Shown here: positions 9,849 to 20,300 of the stretch, in pieces
Position numbering within the stretch: position 1 is the first letter of the stretch
Layout of the letters: every line of letters begins with the position of its first letter
NCBI GenBank assembly: GCA_037046615.1
Contig: JBAOHD010000034.1
Coordinates: forward strand, 1-64,000
Reading direction: 5' to 3'
DNA: 64,000 bases
DNA from: Phosphoribacter sp037046615
GTDB taxonomy: Bacteria > Actinomycetota > Actinomycetes > Actinomycetales > Dermatophilaceae
The notes under the pieces: model-generated
What the model saw: only the letters and a program-made list of their open reading frames with translations
What the model was told of the DNA's origin: nothing
Database searches by the model: none
Translations under genes and position numbers: made by a program

Positions 9849-10954
9849 CTAACCGGGAATAAAGAAGAACGCCACTGCCCAAGATCACATACACGCGCCA
9901 TGAGTTGCGCCCCCTCCAGCCAGTTCGTCTCGCCGTCCGAGGCCACCAGCGACGAGATCAGCCACCGCCCCCACCAGCGCCAGCAGCTCAAACTGGTTGA
10001 ACACCAGGGTCAGTTGCTTGGCCGAACAGCAGGCTCACGAACACCAGCACCGGCGCCACAAACAGCGCGATCTGCAGGCTCGACCCCAGCGCGATCTCCA
10101 GGCTCAGGTCCATCTTGTTCTTCAGCGCCACCTGCACCGCCACCAGGTGCTCGGCCACGTTGCCGATGATGGGGCATCAGGATGATGCCGATGAAGAACT
10201 CGCTCAGCCCGAGCTGCGACCGTCACCGGCTCCACCGTCGCCCACCAGGATCTCGCTCAGCCAGACCACGGCCAGCGTCGCCAGCGCCAGCACGATGAGC
10301 GACGTTTGCACCGACCAGTGCGGGCGCCGCGGCTTCGCACCGCCGCGCGGGCGCCAGGCCGCCGCCGCTTCGACCGCAGGCTGAAGCATCAGCCCCAGCG
10401 CGTACAAGCACGATCATCACCACCGCCACGCCCAGGCGAGATGCTCTCCAGCGTCGCGAGCCGGCAACATGTCGCCCTCGACGCTGGTGTGGTTGAACAC
10501 CGACGGGATCGCCAGCGCCACCACGGCCAGCACCAGCATGGTGGCTGTTGGTGCCCGCGTGCGCGCGGTGAAAGGTGCTGCGTGCCGTTCTTCAGTCCGC
10601 CGAGCAGCAGGCTGGCGCCCATGACCAGCAGCAGGTTGCCGATGATCGAGCCGGTGATCGAGGCCTTCACCAGGTCGAGCAGACCCGCGCTGATCGCCAC
10701 GATGGTGATGATGAGCTCGGCCGCGTTGCCCAGCGTGGCGTTCAGCAGCCCGCCGATGCTTGCGGCCCGGTGAACACGCGCCAGTTGCCTCGGTGGCCTC
10801 GCCGATCAGCTCGGCCAGCGGGGATCAGCCCGGCGCAGGCCACCACGAAGTTGAACAGCGGGTTCCAATGCAGCAGGCTGCCCGCAATCGCAACCGGCAA
10901 GGCTAACAGGAGATAGTGCAGTGGCTTGATTGAGCGCAGAGAAATGGCCTTCAC
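9849..10954 (-). CDS. Calcium/proton antiporter (CaCA superfamily, CAX type), frameshifted
   Basis: It starts with GTG at 10954: MKAISLRSIKPLHYLLLALP, then VAIAGSLLHWNPLFNFVVAC. The first alpha repeat is visible as LLNATLGNAAELIITIVAIR (split between frames), and the second as GIILIPIIGNVAEHLVAVQ with DLSLEIALGSSLQIALFVAP. The GNxxEx pair is the ion-binding core of CAX exchangers. The C-terminus reads VYVILGSG, then AFFFIPG with the stop at 9849. About 368 residues is normal for the family. It would export Ca2+ in exchange for protons. Only three bases separate it from the upstream lipid kinase gene, so the two are cotranscribed. Confidence 0.85.
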
Positions 10955-10957
10955 AAT

Positions 10958-11940
10958 TCACTCCGGGGTTGGGTATAGCGGGCCGTCGCGAGCCGCGCGG
11001 CTGAGTCGGGTGCCAACACGCGCAGGCGCGCGCCCGGCCACCTCGACCGTCAGTTGCTGCACCGGCGCCGCCTGGGGTTCGCCGTCAATATGCACCGCCT
11101 GTGGGGCCGCAGTATAAAGTTCAAAGTGGTCGCCTGTCAATCGCACCACATCCGGGCGGCCGTGGTGCCGGCCGCGCAGCACCCGCCCGGCGTGCGCCTA
11201 GCGCTGTGCCAAAGTCATCGCCCCGCCACGCCCACAGGTCCATCAGCCCGTCATCTCAGGCTCACCCGGTCGGCAAAGCGGAACAGCCCGCCGCCGTGCA
11301 GCCCGATGTTGCACACCGTCGCCATCAAGAAGCGCCCGTTGACCTCCTGCGCGCCCTGCGGCCCGCCCGCCACCCGCAGCCGCAGGTCAAGCCCGCGCAG
11401 GCCGGCGCGCCACGCCGAACGTCAGCAGCCCGTTGTACACGAACCCGCCCACCTGCTGCGCGCGGTTGCGCTGGCGCTCAAACTGCTGCACCGCAAACGC
11501 ATCTAACCCCATGCCCGACCACGACCAGGAACTTCTGGCCATTGGCGCTGGCCCAGGTCGGCCAGGCGCGTGGGCGCCGCCAGCAGCGCCAGCGCCACCT
11601 GGGCCAGCGCGTGCGGGTGCCGCAGTGATGTGCGCGGCAGCCCCACTGCCTGTGCCCACACATTCGCCGTGCCCGCCGGCAGCGCCCCAAAGGCGGTGGG
11701 CGTGTGCGCCAACTCACCGGCCAGCGTGCCCAACGTGCCGTCGCCGCCCGCCACCAGCACGGCATCGGCCCCGGCCGCCACGGCCGCGCGCGCCGCCTGC
11801 CGCAGCACCGCCAGGTCGCCGTCGCGCACCAGTTGCACCGTCACCCCCCGTCGGGCCACGGCCTCCACCGCCTCGTCTACCCGCCGCACCAACCCCGCGC
11901 GCCCTGCCCGGGCGTTATGCAATACCCACACTAAACGCAT
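10958..11940 (-). CDS. Diacylglycerol/sphingosine kinase-like lipid kinase (YegS type), frameshifted
   Basis: The start MRLVWVLHNARAGRAG is followed by AAVAAGADAVLVAGGDGTLG, carrying the GGDGT nucleotide-binding motif, then PTAFGALPAGTANVWAQAVG. This is the catalytic N-domain of the DAGK_cat family. The C-terminal beta-domain ends IDGEPQAAPVQQLTVEVAGR, typical of the closing strand. Predicted role: phosphorylation of a membrane lipid such as diacylglycerol; the exact substrate cannot be told. It is transcribed toward and nearly touches the Ca2+/H+ antiporter gene. Several frame changes lie between 11130 and 11580. Confidence 0.8.
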
Positions 11941-12048
11941 AAGCCATTATATCGAAGCGCCAATGGCCAAATGTGGAGTTTGTAAGGAGAAACCGCCGCC
12001 TATGCTAAACTGCGCGCGCTTGTATCCGCCTGCTTCTTGGAGGTACCC

Positions 12049-12510
12049 ATGAGCGACTACCTGCGCAACACGCGCATTTGCCTATTCCCCCAGCTAGCCC
12101 CGGCGCTCGTGACTGCTCTGCGCGCCTATGGCGAGCAGCAGCAACTCGGCGACTTGGCCGCTACTGCCGTGCGATGCTGCGAGACCATCTCGCGCAAGCC
12201 GAAGAAGGGGTTGTTCGGCAAAGAAGAAGTGATCGTCACCGGCGTAGTCCTCACGCCGCTGTGGTTGGTGTGGGCCGCCGGCCAGCCGGGGCAGCCGCCC
12301 ACCGTCCTTTCCGCTCGGCTGGGCACTTTCACCGTGCAAGACTACGGGCAAAAATCGCCCTTGCAGAAACTGGCGCCCGACACCGGCGTGAACGTCAACG
12401 GGCTCCTCACCGATGGCGTCCACCCTGGCACTGCCTTCATCGGTTTCGGCCCCGAGCCGGCGGCGGCCGAGTTCAGGGCCGCGCTGTCCGCCGCGCTCGC
12501 CGCCCCCTAG
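12049..12510 (+). CDS. Conserved hypothetical protein
   Basis: This 153-residue uninterrupted ORF has ATG at 12049, six bases after GGAGG, which is preferred over the in-frame ATG at 12037 that would precede the ribosome site. No signal peptide or membrane helix is seen. It has a basic patch (SRKPKKGLFGKEEVIVT) followed by beta-like strands (VVLTPLWLVWAAG, RLGTFTVQDYGQK) and ends in Ala-rich helix. The strand pattern after a Lys-rich loop is reminiscent of PH-like or bPH domains, but that is a guess. The gene is divergent from the lipid kinase with about 110 bases between. Confidence 0.65.
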   Translation: MSDYLRNTRICLFPQLAPALVTALRAYGEQQQLGDLAATAVRCCETISRKPKKGLFGKEEVIVTGVVLTPLWLVWAAGQPGQPPTVLSARLGTFTVQDYGQKSPLQKLAPDTGVNVNGLLTDGVHPGTAFIGFGPEPAAAEFRAALSAALAAP

Positions 12511-12598
12511 CCACCCAAGCCAGGGCCGTCCGTTTCGTGGCGGCTTCTCCGGGCGCCGGCCCCAATGCCCTTTCTAACACGGGCGTATTTCTGTTTGG

Positions 12599-12641
12599 GG
12601 GCAGCGGGTCGGTCACCGTTCCGGTGACCCGCCCGCTGCCC
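12599..12641 (+). terminator. Long perfect hairpin
   Basis: A 19-bp perfect stem (GGGCAGCGGGTCGGTCACC and complement) with loop GTTCC lies about 90 bases after the stop at 12510. There is no T-run, so it may be a processing or termination hairpin. Confidence 0.45.
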
Positions 12642-13048
12642 ATGATCTGTCATTTCGAACCCCCCGACAGGCGACCAATCAAATCGCGGCCCATGCTGGG
12701 GGTGAGAAATCCCACCCTTGTGTACCCAGGCTGTTATTTCGGGAATTTCAACTACCTATTCGGCGGATGGCGCACATTTTCGCCCCCAGGTTGAAAATAC
12801 GCCCCTCCCCAATCCGCACCTTGCTATCAGAACATAAGTTCTGTATAATATCCACCAGGCCTCACGGCCATCCTGTTCTTTTACCAACTAGTCTCGGCCT
12901 CCTGCCGTATTGACGGCAAGCCGGCCAGGCACAGCTGGCGTGAGCTCCAATGAACCGGTCACTTGTAGGGCCGTTCGCGAGAACGGCCGTCGCTCGCTAT
13001 CAATCAAACGCCGTACATTCATCCGGAACCCGCTCTAACCCTCGGCAC
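12642..13048. other. Intergenic region before the tandem repeats
   Basis: No supported gene. It holds the promoter listed at 12821-12849. The downstream part would be an untranslated leader. Confidence 0.5.
12821..12849 (+). promoter_or_regulatory. Sigma70-type promoter with GAAC-N4-GTTC operator in the spacer
   Basis: TTGCTA (12821-12826) and TATAAT (12844-12849) are 17 bases apart, the ideal spacing. The spacer is filled by a perfect inverted repeat CAGAAC-ATAA-GTTCTG (12828-12843). The GAAC-N4-GTTC core is the pattern of Bacillus-type LexA (SOS) boxes. A repressor bound there would block RNA polymerase. The next recognisable gene in this direction is the Ser/Thr kinase at 13460. Confidence 0.65.
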
Positions 13049-13320
13049 AGCCTGATACCAAGCGCAACACCCGCAACACTCTCAGCGCACGTGACCCCCA
13101 CCGCGACACCCGCGACACTCTCAGCACAGCGTGATACCAAGCGCAACACTCGCAACACTTTCAGCGCAGCGTGATACCAAGCGCAACACTCGCAACACTT
13201 TCAGCGGCCCAGCGTGATACCAAGCGCGACACTCTCTGAAACACACTCAGCGCAGCGTGATACCAAGCGCAACACTCGCAACACTTTCAGCGCAGCGTGT
13301 TACCAAGCGCAACACTCGCG
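13049..13320 (+). repeat. Tandem repeat, about 40-bp unit, about seven copies
   Basis: The unit has the form AGCGTGATACCAAGCGCAAC followed by ACTCGCAACACTTTCAGCGC. Copies three, four and six are nearly identical; the first two and the fifth are diverged, and the last is partial. The repeats abut with no unique spacers, so this is not a CRISPR array. They lie in the leader between the promoter at 12821 and the kinase gene at 13460. Confidence 0.85.
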
Positions 13321-13459
13321 GCAGCCTTGGCAGCGGCGCTATGGCGCTCTGCCCCTGAGTCCCCTAGCGCCGCGGACCCACGCTTTAGGCCCTTCAGACC
13401 CTTTAGCCCCCGCCCCTCCAACTTCCGATTTTTCCCCGCCTTCCTTTACAATCACCGCC

Positions 13460-14636
13460 GTGAGCGCTGAACAACCTCAACCTTCCCAGCAATATCTGCT
13501 CAACAAGCGTTACCGGCTGCTCAGCCCCATTGGCGCCGGCGGCATGGCCGTGGTCTATAAAGCCCAAGACCTGGCCCTCGGCCGCCTCGTCGCCGTCAAA
13601 ATCCTGCGCGAGCCCCTCACCGGCGAGCCCGACTTCCTGGCTCGCTTTCAGCAAGAAGCCCGCGCCGCCGCCAATTTGGCCCACCCCAACATCGTCACCG
13701 TGCACGACTTCGGCCGCGACGGCGGGCGCTACTACATCGTCATGGAGCACATCGAGGGCAAGGACCTCAAGACCTATCATCAAGGAGAACGGCCCTCTGA
13801 CGGTCGACCAGGCGATCGACCTGGCCATCCAGATCTGCGCCGGCGTCGGCTACGCCCATCGCGCCGGCCTGGTCCACTGCGACATCAAGCCGCAGAACAT
13901 GCTGGTGACCGCCGACGGGCGCATCAAGATCACGGATTTCGGCATCGCGCGCGCCCTGGCTTCGATCCAGCCCGGCGAGACCACCGACGTCGTCTGGGGC
14001 AGCCCGCAGTATTACTCGCCCGAGCAGGCCGCCGGCGAGCACCCCACCCCGGCCTCCGATGTGTATTCGATCGGCGTCGTGCTCGTTCGAGATGCTGGCC
14101 GGGCGGCTGCCGTTCGTGGCCTCGACCCAGCAGGCAGCTGGCGATGATGCACCTGCGCGAGGAGCCGCCGCGCCTCACGCTCTTCAACCCCAACGTCCCC
14201 GACACGCTGGAGCTGCATCGTCCACAAGGTCCTGGCCAAAGAGCCGGCCGCCCGCTACCGCACCGCCGACCAGCTCGGCCGCGATCCTGATCTCTTACCG
14301 CGAGCGCGGCCTCGATGTCACCGGCGGCCAACTGCCCACCGGCCACGACCCCGCCCACCGGCCTGCTGCGCACCGTCCCCGGCCAGCGCCCCGGCGCCCT
14401 GCCCCTGCCGGAGGTGCTGCCCGAAGCCCCCACCGTTTACCGCCAGCCTGTGCGCGGCGAGGTTCCCGGCGGCGAGGCCACCGATGCGCGCCGGCGATGC
14501 CGCCACCCTGGGCGGCTACAGCCCGACCTAGCTCGATTGGGTAGCGGTCAGCCTTGGCTTTCTGGCCTTCATCGCCGTGGCCGGCCTCATCCCCTTCTGG
14601 GCCTGCGTGCTCTCCAGTCTACTTGCCGCCGATTAG
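13460..14636 (+). CDS. PknB-like Ser/Thr protein kinase with C-terminal membrane segment, frameshifted
   Basis: GTG at 13460 gives YLLNKRYRLLSPIGAGGMAV then VYKAQDLALGRLVAVKILRE, with the glycine loop and the ATP-binding Lys (about residue 47). The catalytic loop is HCDIKPQN, with Cys replacing the Arg of HRD; the Mg loop is DFGIAR; the APE-like region reads WGSPQYYSPEQA, followed by ASDVYSIGVVL. After frame breaks come FEMLAGRLPF, a Pro-rich linker, and a hydrophobic C-terminus (LDWVAVSLGFLAFIAVAGLI) to a TAG at 14634. It is a cytoplasmic kinase anchored by one C-terminal helix. The HCD loop, common in bacterial PknB-like kinases, suggests regulation that does not depend on an RD-type activation loop. 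Confidence 0.85.
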
Positions 14637-14740
14637 CACACGGCACGCCCGTGCGCGGCGCGTTGTCATGCAAATTCTCATCATATCTAGCTAATCGGGC
14701 CAGCTTAGCAGACGGTTAGTTGTCGCACCGAACGGTAATG

Positions 14741-14765
14741 CGAATGCGTATGAATCGAATGCGTA
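14741..14765 (+). repeat. Short direct repeat upstream of ftsH
   Basis: CGAATGCGTA occurs at 14741-14750 and 14756-14765, in an AT-richer stretch about 60-80 bases before the ftsH start. It could be a regulator site; no known consensus is recognised. Confidence 0.35.
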
Positions 14766-14823
14766 GGATGCATTATTTAGTAAGCATCATGTTTTACTTA
14801 GGCTAGTCCCGGGGAGGTCGCAT

Positions 14824-16816
14824 GTGAATTCTAGCCCGATTGCGAAGCGCGCTTGATGTACATCCTGATCATCGTCGCCATCGTCGTGTTGCTGTTCCAG
14901 TTCCGGTCGCAGCAACTCGGGCGCACCAGCGACACGCTGACCTTCGACCGACTTGGCCGACCGCAGATCCAGGCCGGGCAGATGTCAAGACGCATTGTGA
15001 TCGACGACGAACACGCTTCACGGTCGACACATCGAACAATGGCGGCGGAGCTCGAGTCGCGCAAAGAGCCCATCACGGCACCGCTCTTTGAGCAGCTGGC
15101 CGGCCATGGGCGTTAGCCCCGGAGCAGCTGGCGCGCGGTCAGCAAGTTCGAAGTTCGCACGAAGCCCTGCTGATCTACGGCGGCATCCTGACCTTCGCTG
15201 GGCTACATGCTCGCCGGCCCTGCTGGTCGATGGGCGTCGATCTACTTCATGCTGCGCCAGGCCCAGGGCAGCAACAACCAGGCGCATGGCCTTCGGCAAG
15301 AGCCGGGCGCGCATGTTCAACGGCGACCAGCCCGACCGTCACCTTTGACGACGTGGCCGGCGTGGACGAGGCCAAGGAAGAGCTGAAGGAAGTCGTCGAG
15401 TTCCTCAAGGAGCCCGAGAAGTTCATCGCCCTGGGCGCGCGCATTCCCAAGGGCGTGCTGCTGGTCGGCCCGCCGGGCACCGGCAAGACCCTGCTGGCCA
15501 AGGCCGTCGCCGGCGAGGCCGGCGTGCCGTTCTTCTCGCATCTCCGGCTCCGAGTTCGTCGAGATGTTCGTGGGCGTCGGCGCCAGCCGCGTGCGCGACC
15601 TGTTCGACCAGGCCAAGCGCCACTCGCCCTGCATCATCTTCGTCGACGAAATCGACGCGGTCGGCCGCCATCGCGGCGCCGGGCTGGGCGGCGCGCACGA
15701 CGAGCGCGAGCAGACGCTCAACCAGATCCTGGTCGAGATGGACGGCTTCGACACCGACACCAACGTCATCGTCATCGCCGCCACCAACCGGCCCGACATC
15801 CTCGACCCCGCGCTGCTGCGCCCCGGCCGCTTCGACCGCCGCGTGATCCTCGACCGCCCGGACATGAAGGGCCGCGAGCGAGATCCTCAAGGTGCACGTG
15901 CGCGGCAAGCCGCTGGCCGCCGACGTCGACCTGGCCGTGCTGGCTCGAAGGCGACCCCCGGCTTCGCCGGCGCCGACCTCGAGAACCTGGTCAACGAAGC
16001 CGCCATCCTGGCCGCCCGCCGCAACAAGAAGGCCGATCACGCATGAGCGAGTTCGAGGAAGCCATCGAGCGCGTCATCGCCGGCCCCGAGCGCAAGAGCC
16101 GCATCATCACCGAAGACGAGAAGCGCGTCATCGCCTACCACGAGGCCGGGCCACGCCGTGGTCATGCACTGCGTCGCCGAACGCCGACCCGGTGCACAAG
16201 GTGTCGATCATCGCCGCGCGGCATGGCCGGCGGCTACACGCTGCCGCTGCCCGACGAAGACCGCACGCTGGCACGCGCAAGCGCAAGTTCGCAGCGACGA
16301 CCTGGCCGGCCTGCTGGGCGGCCGCGCCGCCGAAGAGATCGTCTTCGGCGACATCACCACCGGCGCCTCGAACGACCTGGAGCGCGCCACCAAGATCGCG
16401 CGCTCGATGGTCACCCGCTGGGGCATGAGCGACCAAGCTGGGCCCGATGGTCTACGGCGCACAAGGAGGAGCTGATCTTCCTGGGCCGCGAGATCTCGGA
16501 GCAGCGCGACTACTCCGACGCGGTCGCGCGAGCAGATCGACGCCGAGGTGCGCACGCTGCGTCACCGAGGCCTACGACCGCGCGCGCGCAGATCTGCTGA
16601 CCCAGTACCGCGCGCAGGCTCGACGCCGTGGCGCGATCGCCTGATCGAAATCGAGACCATCGACGCCGTCGAGTTCGACCGGATCTTCCCGTCGCCCGTG
16701 GGCAGCGGCAAGAAGACCAACATCCCCATGCCGCTGTCGCCCACCAGCACGGCGCCGCTGACGGCCTACACGCCCTACAACCAGTCGGAGAGCTCAGCCG
16801 GCCGCGTTGCAACTAG
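14824..16816 (+). CDS. ftsH: ATP-dependent zinc metalloprotease FtsH, frameshifted
   Basis: GTG at 14824 has GGAGG six bases upstream; an N-terminal helix follows (MYILIIVAIVVLLFQF). The AAA domain is nearly complete: VTFDDVAGVDEAKEELKEVV, GPPGTGKTLLAKAVAGEAGV (Walker A), IIFVDEIDAVGRHRG (Walker B) and the arginine-finger region LRPGRFDRR. The peptidase motif reads HEAGHAV with one inserted base at 16141-16153. GGRAAEEIVFG and GASNDLERATKIARSMVTRW follow. FtsH degrades unassembled membrane proteins and regulatory proteins. The stop is best placed at the TAG at 16814, just before a terminator. More than ten frame changes occur in 2 kb, far too many for a functional essential gene, which supports sequencing error. 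Confidence 0.92.
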
Positions 16817-16821
16817 GTATC

Positions 16822-16857
16822 AAAAGGCCCCGGCCGCATTGGCTGGGGCCTTTTTGT
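16822..16857 (+). terminator. Terminator of ftsH
   Basis: AGGCCCCGGCC / GGCTGGGGCCT forms an 11-bp stem with one G-T pair and loop GCATT, followed by TTTTTGTTG. Confidence 0.9.
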
Positions 16858-17308
16858 TGTATAATGCCGCCGTCAGGTGACAAATGGCGCGGCGGCGGCG
16901 GCGTTGATCACCTGACCAATACAACCGGTCTCCTCATCCTAAACCGGCACCAGCTCGCAGCACCTAACAAACGTCATAATTCCGGCCAATTACACGACGC
17001 GCCGTCTGGCTGCGCGCCGCCTGATTTACTCGTTGAGGGTGATCCCGCAGGCGTTCACGCGTGTGCGTCCGGCACAGCCCGGCAGCATTTACCTCCTGGC
17101 AGTTTCGTGAAAATCGTAGTAAAGTTTAGCGGCTTTTATGTGATTTTAATTCACATAACTAGACCAATTTTGTCAGCGTTCTAACCAGCACTACCAGCCT
17201 GCCCCACCGGCGTGGATCTATACCCGGCGGAGGCAGGCGCGTGTCAGCTTACCAGCGTCTACCATGCGGGCGCTGGCCGGTCCCTTCGTGCAAGTGGGAG
17301 ATGTGACT
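16858..17308. other. Regulatory-looking intergenic region before the DUF11 gene
   Basis: No gene is supported. It contains a TATAAT (16860-16865) overlapping the terminator tail, a nine-base inverted repeat GTCAGGTGA / TCACCTGAC (16872-16880 and 16908-16916), and the palindrome listed at 17136. The last 200 bases are clearly more AT-rich than the surrounding genes. Confidence 0.55.
17136..17158 (+). promoter_or_regulatory. Perfect palindromic operator upstream of the DUF11 gene
   Basis: TTATGTGA-N7-TCACATAA has eight-base perfect arms in an AT-rich context about 150 bases before the start codon. The TGTGA/TCACA halves resemble CRP/FNR-family sites, but the spacer is seven instead of six bases, so the regulator is uncertain. 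Confidence 0.55.
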
Positions 17309-20300
17309 ATGCAGCCTTCGTTGAAACAGTTCGGACGCGCCGGAATGGCTTGGCTCACCGCCCTCTCGGTGACGTTGGGCGCGCTCGCCCCCTTGGCGCC
17401 AGTCGCGTCTTTGGCGGCGGTGGCCGAAGCGCGGCCGCTCGCCGTGCCGGTGGCCGGGGTTTCGCTCGACCTGCCCGCCGAGGGCTTCATTGGCGAAGAC
17501 ATCGCCTTTACCGTCACGTTTGACAACGCCTCCCCGGTCAATGTTGGCTACGGGCCATACATCGACCTTTTCATGCCGCTCAGTGGTGTTGACGGCACGG
17601 GCAGCGGCGGCCTCAACGACGGCCTCAGCCTGCTCACGGCCACTTACCTGGGCTCGCCAGTCGCGCTCACGACCCTCGACTACCCGGCCGGCAGCAACGT
17701 TACCCACCCGCTCACTGGCCTGTCGGTGGCCTGCCCGGCCGCCATGCCCGGCTACACCGGCCCGTCGCCCTTCCATTGGCAGCTTCAACGTCATTACCCT
17801 GCCGTTTAGCTCGTTCACCAACAACCAGCCCCCGGCCCCGGTGCTCATCACCAGCAGCCTGAGCAACCGCGCCGACCTGGGCACCCCCCTGACGGTGCGG
17901 GCGAACGGCGGCTTCATGTTCGGCGCCGACCCGCTCGATAACCCCGGCACCGATCCCGTCATTCTCGGCAGCACGACCACCAGCGCCATCACCCCCACCC
18001 TGCTGACGCTGCAAAAGATCTACATTGGCCCGGAAGACGAAACCGCCACCGGCCCGAACTTCCCGCGGCAATATCAAATCGTCATCGACATCGCCGCCGG
18101 GCAGACCATCACCGGCCTGCTCGTCACCGACGTGCTCTCGAACAATGTCCAGTTCCTGGCCGTTGATGCCACCCTGGTCAACGGCGGGGCGGTTGCGACC
18201 ACGGCCGTCAGCACCCCCAGCCTGGTGGTGCCGGGCGGCACGCTCAGCGAGCGCTACGCCAGCGTCACCGCCACCACCGCCGCCAACGATGTTGAACTGT
18301 ACTTCTCGTTCTACATTCCGCGCGACGACAACGCCCGGCCCCCGTGCTGCCCGCGTTGACCGGCGACGACGCCTTCTCGCTCAACGAAGCGCTGGCCGTC
18401 GGCAGTTGGCAGCCCATTGACCCGCGCGATGCGGGCGGCGTGGACAACGCCGTAGCCGACCCGGCCGGGCCGGAGCACATTCTGGAAGATCAGTCCATCG
18501 CCATCCAGAAGGGCAACGCCAACCTGACCGATGCCGTCAATTCGCCCGGCGACATCATTGAGTACACGCTCGCAGTTCCAGATCTCCGACTTCTTCGCCT
18601 TCCAAGACGTCGTCATCACCGACACGCTCTCCGACGGCCAGCACTTCGTGACCGGCTTCACGCCCACGCTGAGCTTTAGCGGCAACCCCACAACGTACAC
18701 CCTGGCCACCACGCCCTTTAACGCGGCCAACTACACGCACGACACGAGCGACATCGGCAACGATGTCGGCGGGGGCACCGCCGGCGCCACCGTGCTGAAC
18801 TTCCGCGTGTCCGACGAGCTCATCAGCCAACGGCTTCGACGGCCGCATGGTCGGCGGCTGCGTGCCCGACACCGGCACCGGCGGCCCGGTGCCCGACTGC
18901 GGCAGCTACAACGACGGCGGCACGGTCGGCACCATCACCTACCGCGCCGTGATCTTGGAAGACTTCACCGACACCTATCCTCCGGCAACTCCAGCGTCGA
19001 CCAGGGCGACGTGCTCTCCAACACCGCGCTGATCGACGGCTCGGTGCTGGGCGTGGCCGACGCCACCACTCCCACCGGCTTCCGCGAAGCCGACGACACC
19101 GGCTCGGGCCTGCAGATCGCCTTTGGCAACCTCACCAAGAGCGATCTACGCCGTCAACGGCGTCATCTGCTCGCCGCAGCCCTGCACGGCGGTGCAGATC
19201 GCCCCGGCCTACACCCTGACCTACCGGCTGGTGTACGAGCTGCCCATCAGCGACTTCGAAGACTTCTCCATCGTCGACTACCTGCCGCTGCCGGTCTTCT
19301 TCTCGACCGAGCTGACCACCTTCGACCCCACCGTCAGCGCGGCCGTGCCGCCGGCCGGCACCGTCAAGTTCGGCCCGGCCGACACGTTCTACGCGTACTC
19401 CGGCTCGGGCATCGTGCCGACCATGACGGCCGACGCCGTGGCGAACAGTGTCGCCTTCGACTACGGCGACTTTGACGACCCCGCCAATGACCAGGCCTAC
19501 CACGGTTGACCTGCTGCTCACCGTCACCGCGTCGTCCAGCGAGCCATTTGCCGACCGGCTTGTTCCTCACCAACCAGGCCCGCGCCGCCGAAGGCAGCAC
19601 CAACGCCGGTGACTATGTGGCCGACGCCATCGTGCAGATCACCCTCACCGAGCCCGTCGTCCGGCGTCACCAAGGGTCTGGTCAGCACCAACAACCCCGA
19701 GAGCTTCTTCTCGCCCAGCGTTATCGCGCCGGCCGCAGCGGGCAGCTTCACCGCCCCCGGCGACACCAGCTGCCCGCGCTTTAGCGGCACGATTACCTCC
19801 ACCGCGCTCGGCACCAACCCCATCAACAGCGACCTGCACAACGTCGATCAGTTCGACCTGGTCACGTTCGGCATCGTGGTTGAAAACGTGGGCACCGGCC
19901 TGCGCGGCGCGTTCGATACCATCATCACCGACACACTGCCCATCAGCTTCCACGTGCCGGCGGGCGGCCTCAACCTGTGCGTCACCAACGGCGCCGGGAC
20001 GCCCATTGCCTATACCGGCTTCATTACCAGCGGCCTGGAGTTTACCGATCCGGCGCCGATCGTGGGCGCGCTGACGGCCTTCACCACCACCGGCACCAAC
20101 CTCGCCCTGATCACGTTCGACATGCAGGCCGATCCCCTGCTGCCCGCCACGGTGTTCACCAACACCACCGCCATCACCAACGTGGCGGGCGTGGAGGGTG
20201 GGCCTAACCACATCACCACCACTACCCCGGGCCGCACCGATAACGCCCTGCTCTACAACTGGCCGCTGCCGCAAAAGAGCCTGATCAGCACCGAGATCGT

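Noticed and set aside
12950..13174. Short ORF across the tandem repeats
   Set aside because: Its translation simply repeats with the DNA (SATPATLSA...), and there is no supported ribosome site.
13049..13320. Possible CRISPR array
   Set aside because: Units follow one another directly with no unique spacers, and no cas gene is nearby; it is a simple tandem repeat.
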